Notes under the pieces: model-generated
The model's database searches: none
Told to the model about the DNA's origin: nothing
The model's input: only the letters and a program-made list of their open reading frames with translations
Shown: one piece after another, positions 1 to 11,194 of the stretch
How the letters are laid out: each line of letters begins with the position of its first letter
Position numbering within the stretch: position 1 is the stretch's first letter
Made by a program: the position numbers and the translations under genes
Origin: Hymenopus coronatus
Taxonomy: Eukaryota > Arthropoda > Insecta > Mantodea > Hymenopodidae
DNA: 64,000 bases
Direction: 5' to 3'
Assembly: GCA_030762935.1 (NCBI GenBank)
Contig: CM060883.1
Span: forward strand, 33,441,501-33,505,500

Positions 1-162
1 TGTAAAAATGAAACTACAGCTATTCAATACAAATAAAGTCAGTGTTGTTATATAAATGTAAAACATGGAAAATGACCCCACAAATAAATAATAAATTACA
101 AATATTTATAAATCGTTTTCTGAGACTTATATTAAGAGGAGTCGAAAGGGAATCTCATAATT

Positions 163-985
163 ACTTTACCTACGCGTTCTATGTACATAGTGTATAGAGA
201 ATGTATTGCATTGCACCCAAAATTCGATACCAAGATTTCACCGGAAATACATGTTTTGGGTCCTCCTGAATAAAAAAAAAAAGCATTTTTGGAAAAAGGT
301 CCATGTGTGTGCGTGTGTGTGTCTGTGGATAGCATAGCTCGGAAACGAAAAGACCGTTAAACACCAATCTTGGTATTTAAGCTTGGTATCTTCCAAGGAC
401 ACGAAGATTTTCAAGAAAATCACCCCACCCCAACCACCCTTTACATGGAACTTTTTTCGAAAATTTTGATTTTCTCAAAAATGTCTCTAACGATTTTGAT
501 TAAAATGTCATATATTAAAGATATTTACCTGACAAATAAAATGTACATCTTGAACCTTCTGGAAATAGCCTCTGAAGACATCTTCATTGTGGATGAATTG
601 TACAGAATTTCGCATAACTAGTAAACCGTAAGAGATGGTCGTAAACTTACTACACAAAAGATGTAGATCACGTTAAAACACACAATTTATGTCATATACT
701 CAATTTTTTAGATATTCCTTGTTTTTTGGTTTCACCTTTAAAATACTTACACTTACTTTGTCAACTCCTGTCCATACAAACAAAGGAACTTCAGTCACAT
801 AGCAACCAGCTTTTGACTATCACTTTAACCTATGGTACTCCCTTATTTCGCTTCTACTTACAAGGAACCAAGTAATAAGACTATTTCTGCTAACTTTTTC
901 TCGATTAGCATGAAGTAAAAAGGAAGCATAAGCTTTTTAGCAATGATTTATTGCAGAAATGTAAGGAAAGCCATAATATTTTTTT
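163..985 (+). mobile_element. H element, + orientation, nearly complete, decayed
   Basis: The left palindrome is recognisable (CTATGTACATAGTGTATAGAG) though its outer arm is mutated. The CACCCAAAATTCGATACC block, GTGTGT tract, H body and right end follow. The terminal hairpin (around 960-980) is badly eroded, so this is an old copy. The small open frames inside are readings of the repeat. Confidence 0.8.
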
Positions 986-1435
986 AGTGTATAGAAAGAA
1001 ATTTTTGAGAGAAAGCAATATGAAACTTGATGGTGCAGCAGCCCAACTAGCACCATATGTTGTTACGACTATTGCTTCATCATAATGACGCGATACTATG
1101 TTGATTGCCAGAAGCGTATAACAGTAGGAGCCTCGATCCATTATGTGAGAAACAGAAATAAAAAGACAAATTGTATTAGAATTCAAAACATTTCTAATGC
1201 TAACGGTCGGAGGTTCCGAAGTTGAGATCAAAACAAGGCGATAAAATGTTAAACAGCCAAAAGCTAAAGTAGCGTCTTCTTAGAAGCGTTATCGTTCTTA
1301 GTTTCATACTTTATTACCTATGTTCCATTTAACTTTGCCCTGAAACTGTCACGTGACTGGTCACCTCTCATTGGCTGCCGTCGTCAAATAGGCTGTTTTA
1401 GCATACAAAATAGATAGGTTCAGTCAGAATCGTCT
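986..1435. other. Unassigned stretch between H copy and SINE
   Basis: About 450 bp with no open frame of note, no repeat match elsewhere in the window and no RNA-gene signature that I can see. The 108-residue minus-strand frame here has no recognisable motif. Confidence 0.4.
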
Positions 1436-1640
1436 CATTAGCGTGGTGGTAGTGCGGCTACTTGTCAAGCGCGAGTCCTGGGTTCGATTCTCGGTACCAA
1501 CATGTGGAATTTTCCCTCGCTGGAAGAACTGGTACGGGGTGCACTAAGCCTCGTGAGGCTACGGGGGGGTCAGTTGAGGAGCTACTTGATTGAGAAGTAG
1601 CGGCTACAGACCGAGAAGGGCGGTTGTTAAGGTAGAGTCA
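1436..1640 (+). mobile_element. tRNA-derived SINE (first family)
   Basis: The head has a tRNA-like shape with a good Pol III B box, GGTTCGATTCT, near 1481-1491 and an A-box-like GTGGTGGTAGTGCGG upstream. The body contains GGGGGTCAGTTGAGGAGC and AAGTAGCGGCTACAGACCG. I associate this body with SINEs of insects, especially polyneopterans, from memory and not from a search. It abuts a second SINE head on the opposite strand. Confidence 0.65.
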
Positions 1641-1715
1641 GCCATAGCCGGGATCCGAACCACGGATTTCTCCATCTCTAGCTGGTTACTTCTATGCCGT
1701 AGCATGTTGCTAGAG
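1641..1715 (-). mobile_element. SINE2 tRNA-like head (minus strand)
   Basis: Read on the minus strand this carries the B box GGTTCGGATCC and the acceptor-side CCCGGCTATGGC. Both are shared with the copies at 29,971-30,690. The 5' half is diverged. Confidence 0.6.
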
Positions 1716-1730
1716 ACTGGGAGAAAAGTT

Positions 1731-2543
1731 TGATGTGTTCCATTTACATAACTTTCAAATTATTGTTAAAAAGCTAATATTTCTATTTACTTCATGCTAA
1801 TCGAGAAAAAATTAGCAAAAACAGTCTTATTACTTGCCTCCTTGTAAGTAGAAGCGCAATATAGGTTAAAGTGACAGTCAAAAGCTGGTTGCTATGTGAC
1901 TGAAGCTCCTTTGTTTGTATGGACACGAGTTCACAAATTCCTGTATGAGTCAAAGTATTTTAAAACTGAAACTAAAAACAAGGAATATCTCAAAAACGAT
2001 CAACTCCACGAAAAAAATGTATATAACATAAATTGTGTGTTTTAATGCGTTCTACGTTTTCTGTGTGGTAAGTTTTTGTGTATCTCATATGGTTTAGCAG
2101 TTATGCAAAATTCCATAAAATTCATCCAGAATAAAGCAGTCTTCCCAGAAAATTGAAGATATACATATTATTTGTTAGGTAAACATCTTTAATATACGAT
2201 ATTTTAATCAAAATCGTTAGAGGCATTTTTTTAGAAAATCAAAATTTTCGAAGAAAGTTCCATGTAAAGGGTAGTTGAAAATCTTCGCGTCGCATCCTTG
2301 GAAGAAACCAAACTTAAATACCAAGTTTGGTATTCAACGGTCTTTTCGTTTTTGAGCTATGCTGTTCACAGACACACAGATACAGACACGCACTGAACTG
2401 TTTCTGAAAATGCTTTTCTTTTGGATTCAGGGGATCCTAAAACATGTATTTCCGGTGAAATCTCGATATCGAACTTTTGGGTAGAATATAATACTTCTCT
2501 ATCCCTATGTGCATTGTACAAACAGGGCTATAGAAAGTAAAAA
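1731..2543 (-). mobile_element. H element, - orientation, complete
   Basis: It starts with the hairpin end (TTGATGTGTTCC) and runs through the whole body. It ends in CTATAGAAAGTAAAA. The left-terminal palindrome is of the second type (CTATCCCTATGTGCATTGTAC...), and the microsatellite reads CAGACACACAGATACAGACAC. Confidence 0.85.
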
Positions 2544-2545
2544 CA

Positions 2546-2672
2546 GCTGTTTTAGAAGAAGTTTGTGTGTATATGTGTGTGCGTGTATCTGTGGACAGCA
2601 TAACTCAAAAACAAAAAGTACATTAAATACGAAGCTTGGTATTTAAGTTTAGTATTTCCCAAGGATGCATTA
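2546..2672 (+). mobile_element. H element fragment, +
   Basis: Only the microsatellite (GTGTGTGTATATGTGTGTGCG) and the following near-palindrome block (to TTCCCAAGGATGC) remain. It abuts the preceding minus copy head-to-head. Confidence 0.75.
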
Positions 2673-2997
2673 TCAGCAAACCAATTCTAGCTTTCAGGTT
2701 AAAAGGGCAAGAAGTGTTTACCTATTCAAAAGACTGCTAATGACGACGGTTTCGAGGATGTTGTGGAATGCAAAACATACATATTTTGCCCTAGTCACCA
2801 GTATCCTATAGTTATCTTAATCATTTTGTAATTCTTAATATTAAACAAAAAGTTACTTTAAAATCAATCAGGTCTTGGTGTTAAATATACAAATGTTTCA
2901 TTTAGAAATGCAAGTTAAAAGCAGAAAAATAAACTTCTTAAGTCACTACAGAAGAGATTTAGTTTGGTTTAAGTCGTCTAAAATACTTTGGTAGTAA

Positions 2998-3121
2998 ATT
3001 CAAAATCTTCTCGGGCTTCTAGCCAGGTAAAAACTAAAAACTAAAAAAAAAAAAAAATTACCTGGCTAGAAGCCCGAGAAGATTTTGAATTAACACGTCG
3101 CCAGGAAAGCTTCAGTTCTTA
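2998..3121 (+). repeat. Foldback repeat with perfect 33-bp inverted arms
   Basis: Arm 2998-3030 is the exact reverse complement of 3058-3090. The core of the arm is CTTCTCGGGCTTCTAG, and a 27-base A-rich spacer separates the arms. The right flank (TAACACGTCGCCAGGAAAGC, 3091 on) recurs inverted beside a second foldback at 63,525-63,676, so it belongs to the same repeat. This could be the end of a retroelement. I saw no coding sequence. Confidence 0.8.
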
Positions 3122-4065
3122 TTTTACTTTGGTAGTATTTTAATAGTATTATAGCTTCTCTTACTTTTATCAATTCCTTGCCAATCCTTAAAATTAACGT
3201 TAAATTACCTTTAAAGATGGTATTAGCGGCGTATGTACCCCAGCTTATTTTCACAGTCCTTTCATTCATTGTCTGATATGGTGAAATTGTATGTTGGAAG
3301 AATAAACAAATAACTAAAGCTACGGGTTCTTTTGTGTGATTAATGTTAGCTAACAACTATGCAACATATTGGTATGTTTACAAAATTACTGATAAAGTAC
3401 ACTTTACCTGCGTTAGCTCCATTGATTTGGGCCAGGAATATGGCTTTGCTCCTGAACAACTTTTAGTTCACTCTGAGCATGAGGCGTTTTGTTGCTGTAC
3501 TTTACTGCCGCAAAATTATATTTCCGTATCACATAGGACTTAGCAACAACGTCCACTTCTTGGCTTGGTGTCATTACTAACATTTTCTAGATATACAGCT
3601 AAATTAAGGTATTCATGATCTTATACTTTCAAAATATTCAGTTATTGAACAATCTTAATCAAACTTTTATTGATGCATAAGGAAACCAATATTAAGTGTT
3701 CTGTGGGCAAAACGTGAAAAAGTATATACACATATACACACACAAGCATTGATTTATTTCAAATAACTCTAGTTGGTGAATTTTTATAAACCTGTTTTCT
3801 TTGATTCGAAACATTCTGAGCCTCAGAAAGGTAAACATGTATATATTGTTTTTTTCATTTATTGTAAAAAAATGGTATTTCCTAAAACTTCTTTGGCTTC
3901 ATAACATAAAGTATTTAAGTTCTTATAATTGGAAATAAGATACAGCATTTTAAAATACTCTATGATGGGTGTACTATTCTTTGAAAATAAAAAAAGATGC
4001 ATTGAAAATACGAGGGACAAACGTGTAGATTATGGTTGAAGTCTTCGCTGCTTCCAGTTAGAAAA
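3122..4065. other. Unassigned AT-rich stretch
   Basis: No confident gene. The segment around 3425-3540 shares a diverged motif (AAAATTATATTTCCGTATCAC) with 5775-5820, so part of it may be an old unnamed repeat. The short ORFs at 3090-3543 have no recognisable domain. Confidence 0.35.
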
Positions 4066-4067
4066 AT

Positions 4068-4857
4068 CTGGTATGTTCCATTCACATGACTTTTTCTACA
4101 TATCTGCAACAAATTATTGTTAAAAAGAGTATGTCTCTATTTACTTCATGCTAATCCAGAACAAATTAGCAGAAATAGTCTTATTACTTGCTTCCTTGTA
4201 AGTAGAAGTGAAATAAGGGAGTACAATAGGTTAAAGTGATAGTCAAAAGCTGATTGCTATGTGATTGAAGTTCCTTTGTTGTATGAACAGAAGTTGACAA
4301 ATTTCTGTATGAGAAAAGTGTGTTTTTTAAGGGTCGAACCAAAAACATGGAATTTCTCAAAAACGACCAACTCCACGAAAAAAATGTATATAACATAAAT
4401 TGTGTGTTTTAACGTGCTCTACATTTTTTGTGTGCAAAGGTTTTGTCCATCTCTTACTGTTTAACAGTTATGCAAAATTCCGTAAAAATTCATCAAGAAT
4501 AAAGTAGCCTTCAGAAGCTATTCTCAGATAATTCAACATATACATAATATTCGTCAGGTAAATATCTTAAATGTACGGTATTTTAATCAAAATCGTTACA
4601 GCCATTTTAAAGAAACTCAAAAACTTCGGAAAAAGTTCCAGTAAAGGGTAGTTTGGGGTGGGATAAATTTTCCCAAAATCTTCATATCGCATCCCTAACG
4701 GACACACGGACACACACGGACCTTTTTCTGAATTTATTTTTTGGATTCAGGGGGACCCAAAACATATATTTTCGGTGAAATCTCGGTATCGAATTTTTGG
4801 GTGGAGTGCAATACCTTCTCTATACACTATGTACATAGTACGTATAGAGAAAGCAAA
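4068..4857 (-). mobile_element. H element, - orientation, small internal deletion
   Basis: Both ends are present: TCTGGTATGTTCC hairpin end and TATAGAGAAAGCAAAA. Near 4695 the near-palindrome block is deleted, so CATCCC runs straight into GGACACACGGACACACAC. The deletion ends in the microsatellite, as if by slippage. Confidence 0.85.
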
Positions 4858-5237
4858 AATGCAAATAAAAGCCAATTTTCTGCGTGCAGCAAAAAGAACA
4901 AGAAACCAGAAAATATCTTCATTTTAAAAACCTAATATTTTAATAAAAATGGTCATTTTAAAGAGTCATGAATACCTTAAGGATAATTTTAAAAGTGAAA
5001 TGGAAGTAGAATGGCACTGTGTTGTGCAAAATAGAACTGTCACTTTATGTTTAGCTTTTTCGTGGGATTGGATATGAACTCTAATGCAGGTACCAACAAA
5101 TGCTATTTCCATGCACATACCACTCTTCCATTCCCTGAAATATCTCCACAGTGAGATGTTACTTTTTACCTAACGTGCCATGACATGTAATAAGAAACCT
5201 GACATTTACAACTCTAGCCGTTTATTTTCAGGGAACT

Positions 5238-5320
5238 AGAGCAGCGCCGGGGTCAGTCGGGCGCCTGTCTGAAGTCTGGGCGGCCCACGTTCGATCCCAG
5301 AGAGCCCCATTTTATTTCTG
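5238..5320 (+). mobile_element. tRNA-like SINE head
   Basis: GC-rich island in AT-rich DNA with a B-box-like CGTTCGATCCC near 5290 and an A-box-like GGTCAGTCGGGCG upstream. It resembles the head of the SINE at 36,245. No body was recognised after about 5320. Confidence 0.45.
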
Positions 5321-5870
5321 CTCCGTCGAGTCAACTTCCAGTCAATATATCACTACTTTTCTTTTCAAGGAAACCTGAATTACCATTTTAATTTCATAAG
5401 AAAGGAATATTTATATATATACCATTTCAAAACGATACCAACAAAGATAGCAGTCGATTAGCTTACACTTTGACTTGCCCGAAACTTGATGTCGTAACTT
5501 TCAAACTCTTCGATTTAAAGTTTTATGTGTGTTTAACAATCGCACAGAGTTGGGATTAGGCAGCGAAGGAACAACGGTTGTCATACGTCACACCCACACG
5601 TTACGTTTTTCATTACTAAGGTGACCTGTCCGCGCCGGTGTGTCTATCACACCACGTCTACACCACGCGACTGTAACCTTCGCTACCAACCGGCATCTCT
5701 CTTGGAGTGGGCCAGTCAAGTGCCATCTGGTTATGTATAGCTTCCTAATCCATCGTGATTTTATGGCAGTTTTTGTATGTACCGAATTTAGAGCTGAAAA
5801 TTATATTCACGTATCACGTACGGTATGACGAACAAGATCTACATATATATTCAAATTATAATAAAACGTT
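5321..5870. other. Unassigned stretch with diverged repeat
   Basis: Nothing codes convincingly. 5690-5825 carries the diverged motif shared with 3425-3540. Confidence 0.35.
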
Positions 5871-6491
5871 TAATGTGTCACATTCACATACCTTTCTCAA
5901 TTTATTTTACAAACTATTTTTACAAAAGCTTATTCTTTTATCTACATGATACAAATAAGATTAACATTACCGGAATGCTCGTATTATTTAGTTTCTTACA
6001 AGCAGAAGCGAAATAAGGGAATGCATTAGACTAAAACAAATGTAAAATCTTTTAAAAAATGTCGATAGGCGATTTTCATTGAATATCACGAGTAAAACAA
6101 AAGAGATACGAAACGGAGGAATTCTCATATAGAAAAGTTAAACTGCCTTAAAACTAAAACCATAAAAAGTAATATCTAGGAACTGGTTTACTCCACTCAA
6201 AAATGTAAAGAGTATAAATTACGTGTTTCAGCACGATCTACATGTTTTTGTGTAGTAAGTTTTTGTCTATATCTTACGGTTTATTAGTTATGCAAAGTAA
6301 TCCAAAATGAAGAGATCTTCAGAGGCTATTCCAGAAAATTCAAGATTTAGTTTTATTTTTCATGTAAATATCTTTAATATAATGTATTAATGCTTATTTA
6401 TATAATATAATTATTATTTTAATCAAAATCGTTAGAACCATTTTTGAGAAAATCTAAATTTTCGAAACAAATGTTATTTATAAGGTAGTTA
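5871..6491 (-). mobile_element. H element, - orientation, decayed and truncated
   Basis: It begins at an eroded hairpin end (TGTGTCACATTCACATACC) and runs through the body to GTTATTTATAAGGTAGTT. There another minus copy takes over. The microsatellite and palindrome end are missing. Confidence 0.7.
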
Positions 6492-6499
6492 GGATTTGT

Positions 6500-7273
6500 A
6501 AAAAACAATCACATAACTTTCTCTAGCTGTTCCAAATATAAACGTCCCTTACAAAAGATTATTCTTTTATCGACATAAACAATAGCAGAATTGGGCTTAT
6601 GACTTGCTTCCTTGTAAACAGAAGCTCATCATCAAACAATTGAAATTTGGTTCTCTTTTGCATTCCCAGGAGTAAACCAAAGAGGTGAAACAAACGTTGG
6701 CTTCTTGCTTGAGAAAATTTTAAGCAGTTTAGAATTGAAACCAATAACAAGGAATACTTCGGAAAAAATTGACTCTAAAAAAATCTAATTATATGACAAA
6801 TAGTTTTAATGATATCTATGATTTTGTGTAGTAAGTTTTTGTCTATCTTTTACGGCTTATGAGTTATACAATAGTCATCCAGGGGCTATTTCTAGAGAAT
6901 TCAAGATATATGTTTCGTTTGTCCCGAAAATATCTTAAACATATGATATAATAATCAAAATTATTAGAGTCATTTTTGAGAAAACAAAAACTTTCGAAAA
7001 TTTCTCCATGTAAAGAGTAGTTGGGTTCGGGAATTTTCCTGAAAATCTTCGTGCCCCATCCTTGATAGCTGCTGATCCTAAAGACAAAGTTTGGAACTTA
7101 CCCGACTTTTCGTTTTTGAGTTATGCTGTCCATAGACACATAAACACATTAATCTTTTTTGAAAATGCTTTTTTTCTAGATTAAGAGAGCCTTTCCGGTG
7201 AAATCTCGGTATCCAGTTTTTAGGTGGAATACATACCTCATATGTACAATGTACATACGTGCTAGAGAAACCA
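6500..7273 (-). mobile_element. H element, - orientation, second subfamily, decayed
   Basis: The hairpin end reads CAATCACATAACTTTCTCTAGC. The far end closes with ATGTACAATGTACATACGTG and CTAGAGAAA. Both ends carry the CTAG-type inverted repeat, so this belongs to the second end-type. The microsatellite is largely lost. Confidence 0.75.
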
Positions 7274-7429
7274 ATAAATTCTACGTAAAGAAAGTCAACT
7301 GAATGCTTGTAACGCATACAGTTTATTTTCTCTACCACGTTCTTAGTAGGTTGAGAAAGTGCTGCATTATTGTCAAAATTTTGATATCGGGATCTTATTA
7401 AAAATATGGGTTTTCATTATCTCTAAATA

Positions 7430-7735
7430 AAAAGAGTAATTCTTAGGAACAAAATATCCGTATGTTTATGTGTTTGTATGTATCTATGAAAAGCATTATT
7501 AAAATGAAAACTATGATAAATATCACTCTTAGTATTCAACTTCATCCAAAGTTGAAACACGAAGATTATCAAGAAAATATTCCCACCACAAACTATGCTT
7601 TCCATTGAATTTTTGCTGTTTTTTTTTTAGTTGCGCGGAAATTATTTTAGTAATGCTGTCTAATACCATATATTAAAGATTTGCAAATTTTGTTAAATTC
7701 TTTGTTTTTGATTTCAACTCTTTTCGATATTTACT
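7430..7735 (+). mobile_element. H element fragment, +, decayed
   Basis: A degraded microsatellite (GTATGTTTATGTGTTTG) precedes weak matches to the near-palindrome and body (GAAACACGAAGATTATCAAG). Ends are missing. Confidence 0.55.
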
Positions 7736-7964
7736 TGTTTGCATGGAAGAATACAGAATAGGTATAATAGGTCGGCCGGTGTTAATTATTTGAGTGTCGT
7801 TTCTTCCATTGTATACATAACGAAATGTGTTTTGTCCCTATTTCTGCGCAAAGGTTTATTTCAGGCATGTCAAAGATAACTTTTGCGGGTTGTTGACACC
7901 ACAACATCGTTTAACACACTCCAGTCAAGGAGGGGAAGTGTGGTGGAGTCACACATACTGTAAA

Positions 7965-8215
7965 CATACAGTGCTGTGTGTGTATATGTGTGTGTGAGGA
8001 CAGGATAACTCAAAAACGAAAATTCCGTTAAATACCAAAATTAGTATTTGAGTTCAACATCTTTGAAGTAAATCCCCCATCTCAACGTATGGTTTATGTG
8101 GAAATTTCTCAAACATTGTGATGTTCTCAAAAATGGCTCCAAAATACCGTATGTTTGGCATATTTTTATCAAAAATAAAATGTTTTAATGGGCATAGCCA
8201 CTGAAGCCTAATTAT
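7965..8215 (+). mobile_element. H element fragment, +
   Basis: It starts in the GT tract, followed by CTCAAAAACGAAAATTCCG and part of the body. No terminal sequences. Confidence 0.65.
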
Positions 8216-8327
8216 TCTGGCTTATTTTCTATTAACAAGAGTTGATACAATGATAACATTTTTAAAGAAAGATCTGTAGAAGAATTGGGAGACAGAAGCA
8301 CGTGAGTGTAAGATATCTACTTTCATT

Positions 8328-8443
8328 TTTACTCTCTCTACCATACTATATGCCCAGCAGGTATGGATGGTATTATATTCCACCCAAAAATTCGATACCG
8401 AGATAAAAGAAATATATGTTTTGAGGTTCTCTAAATAGAAAAA
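8328..8443 (+). mobile_element. H element left-end fragment, +
   Basis: ACTCTCTCTACC, a broken palindrome, then ATTCGATACCGAG followed by the unusual GATAAAAGAAATAT in place of the usual TTTCACCGG. The same variant recurs at about 8932-8950, which links the two fragments. Confidence 0.75.
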
Positions 8444-8912
8444 ATTAGTAGAAATAGTCTTATTACTTGCCTCCTTGTAAGTAGAAGCGAAATAAGGGAG
8501 TACCATAGGCTAAAGTGATAGTCAAAAGCTGGTTGCTATGTGACTGAAGTTCCTTTGTTTGTATGGATAGGAGTTGACAAATTCCCATATGAGAAAAGTA
8601 TAAGTTTTTTATAGCTGAAACCAATAACAAGGAATATATAAAAATGATCCACTCCACGAAAAAAATGTATAAAGCATAAATTGTGTATTTTAACAAGCTT
8701 TACGTTTTCTGTTGAATAAGTTTTTATCTCTCTCTTACGGTTTGCCTGTTATAAAAAATTGCGTAAAATTCATCCAGAACAAAGCAGTCTTCAGCGGCTA
8801 TTCCCAGAAAATTCAAGATATGCATTTTATTTGCATATGTATATATCTTTAATATACGATATTTTAAGAAAAATCGTTAGAGCCATTTTTGATAAAATCA
8901 AAATGTTCAAAG
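8444..8912 (-). mobile_element. H element, - orientation, both ends missing
   Basis: Begins inside the body (GAAATAGTCTTATTACTTGCC) without the terminal hairpin, and stops after AAATCAAAATGTTCAAAGG. Confidence 0.75.
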
Positions 8913-8978
8913 GTATTATCAAGAATTTGATGACGAGATAAAAGAAATATGTTTTGAGGTTCCCTAAATAAAAAAATT
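8913..8978 (+). mobile_element. H element left-end fragment, +, duplicate of 8400-8443
   Basis: It carries the same GATAAAAGAAATATG variant and the same GTTTTGAGGTTC(C/T)CTAAATA as the fragment at 8328-8443, followed by an A-run and then a minus copy. Confidence 0.65.
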
Positions 8979-9790
8979 CTGATACGTACCATTCACATGA
9001 CTTTCTCTACATCTCTGCAACAAATTAATGTTAAAAAGCTTATGCTTCTTTTTACTTCATGCTAATCGAGAAAAATAGCAGAAATAGTCTTAGTATTTGC
9101 TTCCATGCAAGTAGAAGGGAAATAAGGGAGTGGTATAGGCTAAAGTATCAGTCAAAAGCTGGATGCTATGTGACTGATGTTCCTTTGTTTGTATGGACAG
9201 GAGTTGAAAAATTCCCGTATGAGAAAAGTATGGTTTTTAAAGCTGAAACCAATAACAAGGAATATCTCAAAACTATCCACTCAACGAAAAAATGTATACA
9301 GCATAAACTGTGTATTTTAACGAGTTCTTCATTTTCTGTTAAGTAAGTTTTTGTCTACCTCTTACGGTTTGCCAGTTATACAAGGTTCAGTAAAATTCAT
9401 CCAGAATAAAGTAGTCTTCGGAGGTATTCCCAGAAAATTCAAGATATACATTTTATTTGTTAGGTAAATATCCTTAATATACGATATTTTAATCAAAATT
9501 GTTAGAGTCATTTTTGAGAAAATCAAAATTTTCGAACATTTTTGCATGTAAAGGGTAGTTTGGAAGATATGGAACTGTAATTCCAAGTTTGGTATTTAAC
9601 AGACTTTTCGTTTTTAAGCTCTGCTGTCCACATACACAGACACACTTACGGACCTTTTCCAAAAATGCTTTTTTTGAATTAGGGGGGACTCAACACATGT
9701 ATTTCCGGTAAAATCTCGGTATCGAATTTTTGGGTGCATTACAATACTTTCTCCATACACTATGTACATAGTATATATAGAGAAAGTAAA
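8979..9790 (-). mobile_element. H element, - orientation, complete
   Basis: The hairpin end is CTGATACGTACCATTCAC, with full body, microsatellite CACAGACACACTTACGG and palindrome end CTATGTACATAGTATATATAGAGAAAGTAAA. Confidence 0.85.
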
Positions 9791-9833
9791 TAAGGTTAGA
9801 AATGTAGGGGAGAGTTGGATAAAAGAGGATGGT

Positions 9834-10713
9834 CTGATAAAACGGGGTACTGAGATTTTCTCGGTTGGTGAGTGCTACCATCTTCTGCTCATTAGAAGAC
9901 CGGCTTCTTACTGCCATTCGAGTAGTAGTAGCAACTCGACCATGTGTTCGTTCTTTGTATTTAAAAGTTTGTTTTTAGTGTGTTGTGATATAATTTTTGG
10001 CTGTGACGTCAGTGAGTATATCTAAAAGACTGTAATTTGTAGATTTAAAAGTAAGTTCACCTTAAATTAAGCATTGTTTGCTCTACACAGTGATTATGTT
10101 TCAAAGTTAACATGGCGTTACTTTTGTGGTGAGGTTCTTATCTTCATAAAATGGCGTGGTCCGGTAAAACAGGGTACTACTGAGTTGGACAGAACAGGGT
10201 ACCCCTACACCATCCACTTCAGCATTCCAAGTATCTCCAAAATACAATTTAACTAGAGCAAAAAGAAGAGAAGGACTCAACGGAAGAAGGAAACAAAAGA
10301 CAGCCATACTAACAATTACTCCTTACAAGGCAGAACTGATTGCTGCTTCACAAAATGGAATGACTGCCAAACGGAAACTTCCGATGGACTTCGGAATTCT
10401 GCTGGTGATATTGGAAATAGAAATGGCGAGAAGCAGAAGAAAAAACCAAAGAAACTGCTGCAACAGTGGTCTGTGAGTCTTCGTCAGAAGATGAAGCACA
10501 GCTTACATTTACTGCAACAAACTTTTTTCAAATTCGAAAGATGGTTAAAGTGTTTAAAATGTAGTGGTTGGGCTCAGAAAGAGTGTGTTGTAGTCGATGT
10601 AGACAGTCAACCACAAACATGTGATTTTTGTGAATAGAATTAGAATAATGCTCCTTGATTTTAATATCATTTACTATAGTTCTGTTTTAAAATGTAGTAC
10701 CATGTTTTATCAG
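9834..10713 (+). mobile_element. Decayed pogo-like DNA transposon remnant
   Basis: CTGATAAAACGGGGTACT at 9834-9851 recurs inverted (AGTACCATGTTTTATCAG) at 10,696-10,713, giving imperfect terminal or subterminal inverted repeats. Related AACRGGGTAC strings also occur at about 10,165, 10,193 and 10,735. Between the inverted repeats lies a broken pogo-type transposase C-terminus. Exact ends and target duplication are uncertain. Confidence 0.5.
10270..10638 (+). pseudogene. Pogo-like transposase C-terminus with PHD-like zinc finger, broken
   Basis: In one frame the DNA reads AILTITPYKAELIAASQ, resembling the ...TPYK.EL... segment after the catalytic domain of insect pogo/Tigger-type transposases. 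After a frame change there is an acidic linker, CESSSEDEAQLTFTATN. A further change gives WLKCLKCSGWAQKECVVVD and then PQTCDFCE before a stop at 10,636-10,638. The Cys pairs around a Trp look like the C-terminal PHD-type finger of some insect pogo transposases, though the usual His is Gln here. The catalytic part is absent. At least two frameshifts make it non-functional. Family assignment rests on remembered motifs. Confidence 0.55.
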
Positions 10714-10778
10714 ATTGTTCTGAGAAAACGGGGTACATGACATGATATCAGCAAAAACCGATTATCTCTGTTTGTATT

Positions 10779-10780
<2 letters not shown>

Positions 10781-10832
<52 letters not shown>
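10781..10832. repeat. (AT)n microsatellite, SINE tail
   Basis: About 26 uninterrupted AT units forming the 3' tail of the minus-strand SINE. Confidence 0.9.
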
Positions 10833-10834
<2 letters not shown>

Positions 10835-11060
10835 CGTAGTGTTTAACGCCCGCTTTAACTACTTATGGCACCGCAGGCGGTGACACTGATGATACGTGAA
10901 TGAAGATGGAGCACCAGTGGAATGCGATGGCGGGGGAAACCGGAGAACCCGGAGAAAACCCGCCCCAGCGCGGCTTTGTCCACCACAAATCTCACATGCG
11001 GTCGCTTGGGATCGAACCCGGGCCGTCTAGGTGAGAGGCGAGTGGTCTAACCACTCGGCC
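10784..11060 (-). mobile_element. Full-length tRNA-derived SINE (SINE4) with target duplication
   Basis: Read on the minus strand the head is GGCCGAGTGGTTAGACCAC, with B box GGTTCGATCCC. The body contains GGGTTTTCTCCGGG and CCTGCGGTGCCATAAGTAG, then AGCGGGCGTTAAACACTACG and an (AT)n tail at 10,784-10,832. A 12-bp direct repeat, TTGTATTCCATA, flanks it (10,772-10,783 and 11,061-11,072), the expected mark of target-primed insertion. This is the best-preserved member. Partial copies lie at 13,510, 14,775, 18,263, 25,750, 33,786, 35,302 and 58,390. Confidence 0.85.
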
Positions 11061-11194
11061 TTGTATTCCATAGAATTAAGTTTTGCTATTATCAATTTAA
11101 AGCAAAAGAATGAGGCTCTTGTCTATTAAAAATTTGACGTAGAATTATATTTAATTCATGTGATATCGTAGTTTATTTATTAAGAACCCTTTTT

